64,000 nucleotides of DNA from Cryptomeria japonica. Its lineage: Eukaryota; Streptophyta; Pinopsida; Cupressales; Cupressaceae. Positions 1 to 11,060 of this stretch are shown here, piece after piece. Both the position numbers and the translations under genes were made by a program. The stretch covers positions 624,401,740-624,465,739 of the forward strand of contig NC_081415.1 in the NCBI RefSeq assembly GCF_030272615.1, read 5' to 3'. The first letter of the stretch is position 1, and each line of letters begins with the position of its first letter. The notes below the pieces were generated by a model. The model was not told the DNA's origin and did not search any database. It saw only the letters and a program-made list of their open reading frames with translations.

Positions 1-228
1 TTCTTTCAATACTCCAATCATTTCTTCAGTCTCTTCAAATATACTATTCTCAGATGATGTCTCAATTTGTTCCACTAGCTCTTGAGAGTCCTACAAATCA
101 TCAGATAATCTTCTTCTCACTTTCAGAGATTTTTGCATTTGTCTTTACATGTTTGCAATCACTTGATTAGCATGATCCAGCTCTTCTTGCAGATACACAA
201 TCCTCTGAGATTGTTTATAGCCTTCCAT
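1..228 (-). pseudogene. First ORF of the minus-strand element, acidic coiled-coil-like, partial and broken
   Basis: The first ATG after the primer-binding site lies at base 228 on the minus strand. The product begins MEGYKQSQRIVYLQEELDHA and is rich in Glu, Gln, Leu and Lys with heptad-like spacing, followed by an acidic Ser/Glu stretch. Two in-frame stops interrupt it within the window (around 147 and 90); the second (TAG before Asp) is easily explained by CAG to TAG. It does not resemble the usual start of a Copia Gag such as those at 10055 and 44682, which contain an N-terminal block ending in a Trp-x-Asp-Arg-Met motif. It could be a non-autonomous element's own ORF, or Gag sequence brought next to the primer site by an internal deletion. 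I do not recognise it further. Confidence 0.45.
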
Positions 229-276
229 TGATAAGATCTTTCTCTTTAGGCAGTCAAACCCTTTTCCAAGATTCAA

Positions 277-288
277 GCTCTGATACCA
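277..288 (-). other. Primer-binding site (initiator tRNA-Met type)
   Basis: The minus strand reads TGGTATCAGAGC two bases inside the LTR end. This is the standard plant Copia primer-binding site complementary to the 3' end of initiator methionine tRNA. It fixes the element's orientation and LTR border. Confidence 0.9.
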
Positions 289-290
289 AT

Positions 291-1429
291 TGTTAGGCCC
301 AATATGGAAAGCTAATGTACTGAGAGGGAAGGGGTGAATCAATACTCCAAAACTTTTTCTTCAACAATAACTTTACTGTTATGCATAAACTGAATAGTGC
401 AGTAACATAATAAAAGCTAAAACAACTAGATAACAATCATACATGATTCACTCCATAACACATATATATTGGTTATGCAGAAACTCTTGGTTAGAGAGAA
501 AAACTACGGTGGGGATGGCACCCACAACTTCACTACTGCAATAATAAAGAGTGCTTGATTAGAGCCACACGTTTAGCTATTTCTGATAGCTTACCCTGTT
601 TGGAGTAATAAGACCTGTTAGATCTACCTTGCTAAAGGATTTTACAACACTTAAACTAAATGTTGCACCTGGTTAGAGGCTTTACAATTTATAGACTTGT
701 TTAGAGTCTTTTACCATGTTAAAGGTTTCTCTTACAACTTCAAAATATTACAATAAATCATTACAAATATCTACAACTTTACATCTAGAATATTATAGCA
801 TATTCTATGTACTCGGAATAGATTACCTTGATTATAGCAGACCTTTGTAACCCATATAGTAACTCGGTAAACCTTTCTATTTACTCTGTTCTTCCATTGT
901 TCTTTGAAAACCTTCTCGGTGACCTCTATGTCTCTGTAATGGTCTTCTTACACTCATGCACACACACGTTTAATTCTTAACTCATGTTGTATAAATAAAT
1001 CTCTTATGTCTGTGATCCATTCATTGCTTCGATCTTACAAACATGTTTTATCAAATGAATAACCTTGCAAAATATTTCATTGGTTAGATGACCTCAAAAT
1101 CATACACAATCTTTAAGTGCAATTTCCAACATGATAACGGTTCTATGTGCCTCAATCTTGTAACACATTTTCATATGTATGTCCAGGTTCAATGAATTTG
1201 GTAACACATTTCACTCAGTGTATAACAACTCGGTGTGTCATCTTTGCTGCTCGATAGACATATTATGATACTTGGTAGATAGCTCAGTGTATACTACGCT
1301 CTGAGACTACTTTCTTCAATATCCGACTGGACTGTTCATACCGACTGAATATCTTAGTAGAGATAACCGACTAGAGTATATAGAATAACTTTGAACATAA
1401 AACTAATGGCAACTTGATAAGTAGTAACA
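291..1429 (-). repeat. Copia-like LTR (minus strand, 1139 bp)
   Basis: Plus-strand ends are TGTTAGGCCC at the left and GTAGTAACA at the right, giving TG..CA on the coding strand. The part at 330-350 (minus strand) reads like the polypyrimidine and CTCTCAG 3' end of the other Copia LTRs in the window. Between about 600 and 730 it carries several copies of a motif close to CCTYTAACNAGGT that also recurs in the LTRs at 8474 and 43194. I cannot compare it with its partner LTR, which is outside the window. Confidence 0.75.
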
Positions 1430-4400
1430 CTGCACATGTGTGGCGAGGGGCCTTAAGTGGTCCTAAAGGGTCACACATGTGTTAGAACACATGTATGACC
1501 CCTTAGGACCACACATGACTCCTTACGACAACATTTGGTCATTTGTGGCCTTAATAGGTCCTAATGGGTGCACATGTGTCACAAGGGGCCTTATGTGGTC
1601 CTAAGGGGCATGCATGTGCTACAACACATGTGTGACCACTTGCGATACTATTAGGTCTTTTGTGGTTCTAATAGATCCTCAGGGGTGCACATGTGTTGCA
1701 AGGGGCTTTAAGTAGTCCTAAGGGGTCACGCATGTGTTAGAACACATGCATGACCCTTTAGGACCACTATGACCCCTTGCGACACCATTTGGTCGTATGT
1801 GGTCCTAATAGGTCCTAAAGTGTGCACATGTGTTGCAAGGGGCCTTAAGTGGTCCTATCGGGTCACACATGTGCTCTAACACATGCATGACCCCTTAGGA
1901 CTGCAAATGACTCCTTGTGACAACATTTGGTCTTTTGTCATCCTAATAGGTCCTAAGAGGTGCACATGTGTCACAAGGGGCCTTAAGTGGTCCTAAGGGG
2001 TCACGCATGTGTGACCCCTTAGGACCACGTACGACCCCTTGTGACACCATTTGGTCCTATGTGCTCCTAATAGGTCCCAAAGGGTGCACAAATGTCACAA
2101 GGGGCCTTAAGTGGTCCTAAGGTGTCATGCATGTGTTCTAACACATGTGTCACCTCTTAGGACCACATATGACCCCTTGCAACAACATTTGGTCTTTTGT
2201 GGTCCTAATAGCTCCTAAGGGGTGCACATGTGTTGCAAGGGGCCTAAAGTTGTCCTAAGGGATCATGCACTTGTTAGAACACATGTGTGACCCATTAGGA
2301 CCACATATGACCACTTGTGACACCATTTGGTCATATGTGGTCCTAATAGGTCCTAAGGGGTGCACATGTGTTGCAAGGGACATTAAGTGGTACTCAGGGG
2401 TCATGCATGTGTTAGAACACATGCATGACCCCTTACGACCACATATGACCTCTTGTGACACCATTTGGTCCTATGTGGTCTTAATAGGTCCTAAGGGGTG
2501 CACATGTGTCACAAGGGGGCTTAATTGGTCCTAAGGGGTCACGCATGTGTTCTAACACATGTGTGACCCCTTAGGACTGCATATGACCCCTTGCGACACC
2601 ATTTGGTCATTTGTGGTCCTAATCGGTCCTAAGGGGTGCACATGTGTCACAAGGTGCCTTAAGTGGTCCTAATGGGTCACAAATGTGTTAAAGCACATGT
2701 GTGACCCCTTAGGACTACATTTAACCCCTTGCGACAACATTTGGTCATTTGTGGTCATAATAAGTCCTAAGGGGTACACATGTGTCGAAAGGGGCCTTAA
2801 GTGGTCCTAAGGGGTTATACATGTGTTGGAATACATGCATGACCCCTTAGGACCACATATGACCCCTTGTGACACCATTTTATCCTATGTGGTCCTAATA
2901 TGTCCTAAGGGGTGCACATGTGTCGCAAGGGACCTTAAGTGGTTCTACGGTGTCGTGCATGTGTTAGAACACATACATGACACCGTAGGACCGGATATGA
3001 CCCCTTGCAACAACACTTGGTCTTTCGTGATCCTAATAGGTTCTAAGGGGTGCACATGTGTCTCAAGGGGCCTTAAGTGGTCCTAAGGGGTCATGCATGT
3101 GTTATAACACATGTGTAACCCCTTAGGACCAAATATGACCCATTGTGACAGCATTTGGTCCTATGTGATCCTAGTAGGTCTTGAGGGGTGCACATGTGTT
3201 TCAAGGGGTCTTAAGTGGTCATAAGGGATCATAGATGTGTTCTAACACATGTGTGACCCCTTAGGATCACATCTGACCCTAAGTGCCTTAAGTGGTCCTA
3301 AGGGGTGCACATGTGTCGCAAGAGGCCTTAAGTGGTCCTAAGTGGTCACACATGTGTTATAACACATGTGTGACCCCTTAGGATCACATATGACTGCTTG
3401 CAACAACAATTGGTCTTTTTTGGTCCTAATAGGTCCTAAGGGGTGGACATGTGTTGCAAGGGGACTTAAGTGGTCCTAAGGGGTCACGCATGTGTTAGAA
3501 CACATGTGTGACCCCTTAGGACCACATAAGACCCCTTGTGCCACCATTTGGTCCTATGTGGTCCTAATAGGTCCTAAGTGGTGCACATGTGCCGCAAGGG
3601 GGCTTAAGTGGTTCTAAGGGGTCACACATGTGTCACACCTTAGGACCACATATGACCCCTTGTGACATAATTTTATTTTTTGTTGTCCTAATAGGACCTA
3701 AGGGGTGCACATATGGCGCAAGGGGCCTTAACTAGTCCTAATGGGTCATGCATGTCTTAGAACATATGTGTAACCCCTTAGGACAACATATGACCCCTTG
3801 TGACACCATTTGGTCCTTTGTGGTCCTAATAGGTCCTAAGAGGTGCAGATGTGTCGCAAGGGGCATTAAGCGGTCCTAAGCAGTCACGCATGTGTTCTAA
3901 CACATGTGTGACCCCTTAGCTCCACATATGACCCTTTGCGACAACATTTGGTCTTTTGTGGTCCTAATTGGTCCTAAGGGGTGCACATGTGTCGCAAGGG
4001 GCCTTAAGTGGTCCTAAGGGGTCACCCAGTTGTTAGAACACATGTGTGACACCTTAGGACCATATATGACCCCTTGTGACACCATTTGGTGCTATGTGGT
4101 CCTAATAGGTCCTAAGGGGTGCACATGTGTCGCAAGAGGGCTTAAGTGGTCCTAAGGTGTCACACATTTGTTCAAACAAATGCATGACCCCTTAGGACCA
4201 CATATGACCCCTTACGACACCATTTGGTCCTATGTGGTCCTAATAGGTCCTAAGGAGTGCACATGTCTCGGAAGGGGCCTTAAGTGGTTCTAATGGGTCA
4301 TGCATGTGTTAAAACACATGCGTGACCCATTATAACCACATATGACCCCTTGAGACAACATTTGGTTGTTTGTGGTCCTCATAGATCCTAAGGGGTGCAC

Positions 4401-7400
4401 ATGTGTCGCAAGTTGCCTTAAGTGGTCCTAAGGGGTCACACATATGTTAAAACACATGCATGATCCCTTAGGACCACATATGACCCCTTGCAACACCATT
4501 TGGTCCTATGTGGTCCTCAGTAGATCTAATGGGTGCAAATGTGTCGCAAGGGACCTTAAGTGGCCCTAAGGGGTCACGGATGTGTTAGAACACATGTGTG
4601 ACCCCTTAGGACCACATATGACCCCTCGGGACACCATTTGGTTCTAAGTGGTCCTAATAAGTCCTAAGGGGTGCACATGTGTCACAAGGGGCCCTAAGTC
4701 ATCATAAGGGGTCATGCATGTGTTAGAACACAAGCGTCACCCCTTAGGATCACATAGGACCCCTTGTGAATACATTTGGTCTTTTGTGGTCTTGATAGGT
4801 TCTAAGGGGTGCACATGTATCACAAGGGGCCTTAAGTGGTCCTAAGGGGTCATGTATGTGTTAGAACACATACGTGACTCCTTAGGACCAGATATGACTC
4901 CTTGTGACACCATTTGTTCCTATGTGGTCCTAATAGTTCCTAACAGGTGCACATGTGTCACAAGGGGCCTTAAGTGGTCCTAAGGGGTCACACATGTGTT
5001 CTAGCACATGTGTGACCCCTTAGGATGACATGTGATCCCTTGCGAGAAAATTTTGTCATTTATGGTCCGAGGAGGTCCTAAGGGGTGCACATGTGTTGCA
5101 AGTGGCCTTAAGTATTCCAAAGGGGTCATACATGTGTTAAAACACACGCATGACCCCTTAGGACCACATATGATCCCTTGCAAAAAGCTTTGGTTGTTTA
5201 TGGTGCTAGTAGCTCCTAAGGGGTGCACATTAGTCACAAGGGGCCTTCAAGAGTCCTAAGGGAGAACACATGTGTGACCTCTTAGAACCACATATGACCC
5301 CTTGCAACATCATTTGCTCCTAAGGGGTGCACATGTCTCACAAGGAGACATAAGTGGTCCTAAGGGGTCAGGCATGTGTTCTAACACATGCGTGACCCCT
5401 TAGGACAACATATGAACCCTTGCGACAATATTTGGTCGTTTATGGTCCTAATACGTCCTAAGGGGTACACATGTGTCACAACGGGCCTTAAGTGTACCTA
5501 AGGGGTCATGCATGTGTTAGAACACATGCGTGACCCCTAAGGACCACACAAGACCCCTTGCAACACCATTTGGTCCTATGTGGTCCTATGAGGTCCTAAA
5601 GGGTGTACATGTGTCACAAGGGGCCTTAAGAGGTCCTAAGGCGTCATGCATATGCTCTAAAACATGCATCACCCCTTAGGACCACATATGACCCCTTGTG
5701 ACAACATTTGGTCTTTTTTCATCCTTATAAAATGTAAGGGGTGCACATGTGTCGCAAGGGGCCTTTAGTAGTCCTAAGTGGTCACGCATGTGTTAGAACA
5801 CATGCATGAACCCTTAGGACAACATATGACCCCTTGTGACACCATTTTCTCCTATGTGGTCCCAATAGGTCCAAAAGGGTGCACATGTGTCGCAAGGGGC
5901 CTTAAGTGGTCCTACGGGGTCACGCATGTGTTCTAACACGTGTGACCCCTTACAACAATATTTTTTCTTTTGTGGTCCTTATAGGTCCTAAGGAGTGCAC
6001 ATGTGTCATAAGGGGCCTTAAGTGGTCATAAGGGGTCACACATGTGTTCAAACACATGCATGACCCCTTACGACCACATATGACCTTTGTGACAAAATTT
6101 GGTCATTTGTGGTCCAAATAGGTCCTAAGGGGTGCACATGTGTCGCAAGGAGCCTCAAGTGGTCCTAAGGGACTACGCATGTGTTAGAACACATGTGTGA
6201 CCCCTTAGGACCACATATGACCTCTTGTGACAACATTTGGTCATTTGTGGTCCTAATAGGTCCTAAGGGGTGCACATATGTGTCAAGGGGTGTTAACTAG
6301 TCATAAGGGGTCATGCATGTGTTCTAACACATGCGTGACCCTTTAGGATGACATATGACCCCTTGTGACACCATTTGGTCCTATGTGGTCCTAATAGGTC
6401 CTAAGGGGTGCAAATGTGTCACAAGGGGCCTTAAGTGGTCCTAAGGGGTCACGCGTGTGTTCTAACACATGCATCACCCCTTAGGACCACATATGACCCC
6501 TTGTGATAAAATTTGGTTTTTTGTCATCCTAATAGGACCTAAGGGGTGCACATGTGTCGCAAGGGGCGTTAACTAGTTCTAAGGGGTCACGCATGTGTTA
6601 GAACACATGTGTGACCCCTTAGGACAACATATGACCCCTTGTGACACCATTTGGTCCTATGTGGTCCTAATAGGTCCTAATAAGTGCAGATGTGTTGCAA
6701 GAGGCCTTAAGTGGTCCTAACTGGTCACGCATGTGTTCTAACACATGTGTGAACCCTTATCACCACATATTATGCCTTGCAACAACACTTGGTCTTTTGT
6801 GGTCCTAATTGGTCCTAAGGGGTGCACATGTGTCGCAAGTGGTCTTAAGTGGTCCTACACGGTCACACGCGTGACCCCTTAGGACTAGATATGACCCCTT
6901 GAGAGAACATTTGGTCGTTTGTGGTCCTAATAAATCCTAAGGGGTCCACATGTGTTGCAAGTGGCCTCAAGTGGTCCTAAGGGGTCACACATATGTTAGA
7001 ACACATGCGTGACCCCTTAGGACAACATATGACCCCTTGCAACACCATTTGGTCCTTTGTAGTCCTCATTGGTCCTAATGGGTGCAAATGTGTCACAAGG
7101 GCCCTTAAGTGGTCCAAAGGGGTCACGCATGTGTTACAACACATTTGTGGCCCCTTAGGACCACATATGACCCCTTTGGACACCATTTGGTTCTATGTGG
7201 TCCTAATAGGTCCTAAGGGGTGCACATGTGTCGCATGGGGCTGTAAGTGGTCATAAGGGATCAGACATGTGTTAGAACACATGTGTGACCCCTTAGGACC
7301 ACATATGATCCCTTGCAACAAAATTTGGTCTTTTGTGATCCTAATAGGTCCTAGGGGGTGCACATGTGTCGCAAGGGGCCTTAAGTGGTCCTAAGGGGTC

Positions 7401-8473
7401 AGGTATGTGTTATAACACATGTGGGACCACTTAGGGCCACATATGACCCCTTGCGACACCATTTGTTCCTATGTTGTCCTAATAGTTCCTAACGGGTGCT
7501 CCTGTGTCACAAGGGGCCTTAAGTTGTCCTAAGGGGTCACACATGTGATCTAACACATGCATGACCCCTTTAGGACCACATACGATCTCTTGCAAGAACA
7601 TTTGGTCATTTGTGGTCCTAAGCGGTGCACATGTCTCCCAAGTGGCCTTAAGTGGTCCAAAGGGGTCACGCGTGTGTTAAAACACATGCGTGACCCATTA
7701 GGACCATATATGACCCCTTGCAACAAGGTTTGGTTATTTATAGTCCTAGTAGCTCCTAAGGGGTGCACATTAGTCACAAGGGGCCATCAGAGGTCCTAAG
7801 GGGTGATGCATATGACTCCTTGCGACACCATTTTCTCCTAAGGGGTGCACATGTCTCACAGGGAGACTTAAGTGGTCCTAAGGGGTCAGGCATGTGTTCT
7901 AACACATGCGTGAGCCCTTAGGACCACATATGACCCCTTGCAACAACATTTGGCCGTTTGTGGTCCTAATAGGTCCCAAGGGGAGCACATGTGTCACAAG
8001 GGGCCTTAAGTGTACCTAAGGCATCATGCATGTGTTAGAACACATGCGTGACCCCTTAGGACCACACAAGACCCCTTGCGGCACCATTTGGTCCTATGTG
8101 GTCCTGTGAGGTCCTAAGGGGTGCACATGTGTCACAGGGGGCCTTAAGTGGTCCTAAGGGGTCACGCATGTGTTCTAACACATGCATGACCCCTTAGGAC
8201 CACATATGACCCCTTGTGACACCATTTCATCCTATTTGGTCCTAATAGGTCCTAAGGGGTGCATATGTGTCACAAGGGACTTTAAGTGGTCACACATGTG
8301 TTAGAACACATGCGTGACCCCTTAGGACCACATATGATCCCTTGTGACACCATTTGGTCCTATGTGGTCCTAATAGGTCCTAAGGAGTGCACATGTGTTG
8401 CAAGGGGCCTTAAGTGGTCCTAAGCGGTCACACATGTGTTCTAACACATGCATGACCCCTTAGGCCCACATAT
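1430..8473. repeat. 138-bp palindromic satellite array, left block
   Basis: About 51 tandem monomers of a ~138-bp unit. I derived the period by spacing the recurrent GTGCACATGTG block: for example 3981, 4119 and 4257 are exactly 138 apart. Some units are shortened to ~117-124 bp. Each monomer contains (a) a palindrome running from GTGGTCCTAAGGGG to its complement with a two-base centre, (b) an inverted pair CCCCTTGCGACA / TGTCGCAAGGGG about 45 bp apart, and (c) three short GGTCCTA repeats. Two monomer variants tend to alternate (CACCATTTGGTCCTATG and CAACATTTGGTCTTTTG), suggesting a ~276-bp higher-order unit. CG sites vary between CG, TG and CA from copy to copy. Several ORFs on both strands are by-products, because 138 is a multiple of three. 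The array continues at 23675 after the Copia insertion. Confidence 0.95.
8469..8473. other. Target-site duplication, left (CATAT)
   Basis: Five bases CATAT immediately before the 5' LTR equal the five bases after the 3' LTR (23670-23674). They belong to the satellite monomer. Confidence 0.9.
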
Positions 8474-9983
8474 TGTTGGCATTATGTGAACCGGTATGAG
8501 GACATAATGACATTGTATGTTGTCATTGATGTCAATATGTTGCAGAGGTGTGAATCAGCATATGTGAGAACCGGTATAACACTATGAACAGACATTTGTG
8601 CCAAAGTGAAGCGGTGTGCTTGTTCAAAAGTGAACTGGCATATGGTTATGGGAACCAGCACATGGAAGCATTGAATGACTACCAATTCGTAGTCTTAACT
8701 TTAGGGTTTTCAGTTGAAGTTCTTCAAGCCTGTGTTCCTCAACTGGTGACTTTGTACGATGATTTAGCATGAAAACAAAGAACAAGATCATGTTGCCACG
8801 TAAGCGCTGTGTATATGAAGGATCGTGCATGAAGAAGATCTTGCCTATCTACCTCAGGAATATGAGAAGACTGTAAAACGGTGATAACGTGTGATGGGTT
8901 ATTAGCTGCCATGAAAATGGTAGAAAATGAATGATGGAGATTAATGCAGCATGCTCAATGGCCAGGATTGAACCATTTGAATTCCTTAACCTATTAGGTT
9001 TAGGGTTTAGGTTTTATGCTACCAACCTAAGTATTTTCTATAAGGTCGATGTTGTGACTCTTTCTAGGGTTGTTGGCAAAAGTTGTGTGTGAGGATCCAA
9101 GAGAAGGGATACATGATTCTTGCTAGACCAAAAGGATAGAAGTGATACTTGCAGAGTGTAAGTGCAGAAGGAAAAGAGGAGCTTAAGTTGATCTGCATTG
9201 GCATTAAGTTCTGTTACTTGACCATTGTAATACCTGTTGATCTCTAACCACCTCAATAGTTGGAAAATCCCTTAGCAGGGTAGCTTTAATCGACTTGGTA
9301 AAAATCCTTTAACAAGGTAACTCTAAGCTACTTAGTTCGAAGTCCTTTAGCTATTGAGCTCTTGAAATCCTCTAACAAGGTAACCTTTAATAGGGTTTAA
9401 CCCTTAATCGGGTATTGTAGCCATCCCTTAACCAGGTGATCTCTAATAGGATCGGTTCCTAGCAGAACCTATTGTAATGTCTCTAACCAGACAAGGCACC
9501 TAACATAGCGGACTTTCAAAGAGTTTAAAAATAGCTTATGGGTATTCATCCCCACTGTGGCTTTTCCTAGTTTGGTTTCCACATGAAAAATATGTGTGTC
9601 ATGTGTGATGCTTTTATTTTGTGACACTTTGCTATTGTTTGTTAAGCATATGATGGTTCTATGTTTTATGCCTATCAATAAAACATGTTGAACTAGCTGT
9701 TATTATGATCTGATGATAGATCACTTGTTTATGCATAAGGATGAAATGGTAGTGTAGTATCAAGTTGGGTGAAAGGCTAAGTGAGTAGGTGGTTAATGCT
9801 TGTCTCAAACATTCTTAGCTTTACCAATTGCACTCTATTTCAAACCGGTATCTTTGTCTGCTAGTCTTTTGAAGTATTTACTATCGAACCGGTTTAAGAC
9901 TTTTTTTTTTTTTCCTGTACTGATTCACCCCCCCCCCCCTCTCAATATTGATTTGGTACTATCTACTCATCACTGAGTTATCA
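8474..9983 (+). repeat. 5' LTR of Copia copy A (1510 bp)
   Basis: Starts TGTTGGCATTATGTGAACCG and ends GAGTTATCA just before the primer-binding site. It contains telomere-like GTTTAGGGTTTAGG near 8998, a run of CCTYTAACNRGGT motifs from about 9270 to 9490, and a pyrimidine-rich end (T run then C run near 9900-9940, then CTCTCAATATTG). Several short ORFs inside it are chance. Confidence 0.95.
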
Positions 9984-9985
9984 AT

Positions 9986-9997
9986 TGGTATCAAAGA
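9986..9997 (+). other. Primer-binding site of Copia copy A, decayed
   Basis: TGGTATCAAAGA begins two bases after the LTR. The canonical initiator-Met site is TGGTATCAGAGC, as retained at 44614, so this copy has changes at its 3' part. Confidence 0.75.
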
Positions 9998-10054
9998 ATT
10001 CTCTAGGTCCTCTGAGTTATAAGCTTAACCACTTGAGGTAAAGATCCCAGTCAA

Positions 10055-11060
10055 ATGATGAAGAGGGAAGGTCCAAAATTTAAAAGGGAAAATTTCAATA
10101 TTTGGAAAGATAGGATGAAGATATTCATCACAAGCATGGGTGCTCAACACTAGAGCTATGTTGAGAATGTCTAAGTTGCCCCTACCGGTACTCTCACCGA
10201 TGACCAAAAGAGAGAGATACAAGAAAATGGGCAAGTCATGGAAGCCCTAATTAGTAGTTTATCTGACATTGAGTTTATTGATGTTCAGGACAAGGAAAAT
10301 CCCAAAGAGGTATGGGATGCTCTTGAAAATATTTATGGTGGTGATGAACATGTAAAATAGGCTAAGGAAGAAAGCCTGAGAGGGAAGTTTGAAGATATGC
10401 GGATGGTTGAAGGTGAGACCATTCAGCAGTATGGAATAAGAATCAAAATAGTTGTTGGAGATATCAAGAGTGCAGGTGGTAAAATAGAAGATTCCACTAT
10501 GGTAAGCAAAGTCCTGAGATCCCTATTGCCAGTCTATGCAATAAGGGTTGCTTCTATTCAGAAGCCGAGATCAATAGATAAGACTAAGGTATCCTTGGAC
10601 TCCATCATAGCAAAGTTGATAGCCTATGAGCTAAATAGTTTTGATGGCAGTGTTCAAAAGACTGAATCAACTCTTAAAGCCTCTGCTATACCATCCAGAA
10701 AAGGAAAAGAAGCTAGCACTAGTGGTGAACCAAGACAAAGAAAAGAAATGGATGATGAGGAGATTTTGATGGCATTTAAAGCTCCCCTTGCTAGGAAACT
10801 TCCTAAAGGAACCAACAAATACAAAGGTAAGCTTCCTTTGAAATGCTTTTCTTGCAACTGGATAGGACATATTGTTGTAAACTATCCTAATGGCGACAAC
10901 AAGGACAAACCGGAAAGGTTCAAGAAATTCAAAGGAGGAAACCGGAGAAACTGTTTTGTGGTAGTTGATGAAGGTGTCATAGACAAAGACTTAGTGGATG
11001 AAGAAAATGAAGATATTGTGTTTGTTGCTATCAAAGAAGATGTGTCAGACAAGAAGGCTC
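10055..11060 (+). pseudogene. Copia copy A gag (capsid/nucleocapsid), broken
   Basis: Gag packages the element's RNA into virus-like particles. Starts MMKREGPKFKRENFNIWKDR, collinear with the gag start at 44682. In-frame stops at 10151 (TAG for a Trp conserved in copy C), 10172 (TAA) and 10358 (TAG) are followed by an open stretch. The nucleocapsid zinc knuckle near 10841-10885 reads C-x2-C-x4-H but its final Cys is Tyr, so the CCHC box is lost. One reading frame is kept from 10055 to about 12000, so decay is by substitution, not indels. Confidence 0.9.

Larger units (their letters stand above)
1..1429 (-). mobile_element. Partial Copia-like LTR retrotransposon, minus strand
   Basis: Read on the minus strand, a complete LTR (1429 down to 291) is followed at once by a primer-binding site complementary to initiator tRNA-Met and then by the start of an internal region that leaves the window at base 1. 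The LTR is bounded by TGTT and AACA, the usual inverted termini. Its outer edge (1429/1430) abuts the 138-bp satellite directly, so the element seems to have inserted into that array. The other half is outside the window, so the target-site duplication cannot be checked. Assignment to Copia rests on the primer site, the LTR 3' end (ATTCACCCC then CTCTCAG) and the repeated CCTYTAAC motif shared with the two Copia elements here; no polymerase domain is visible. Confidence 0.75.

Noticed and set aside
2255..7799. Many ORFs of 60-90 codons on both strands of the satellite (for example 2265-2534, 6993-7256, 7550-7777)
   Set aside because: The 138-bp unit is 46 codons, so any frame free of stops in one unit stays open; products are the repeat translated and appear on both strands.
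1430..8473. Possible CRISPR-like array of palindromic repeats
   Set aside because: Spacers between palindromes are themselves the same repeated sequence, the context is a plant retrotransposon landscape, and no cas genes exist; it is a satellite.
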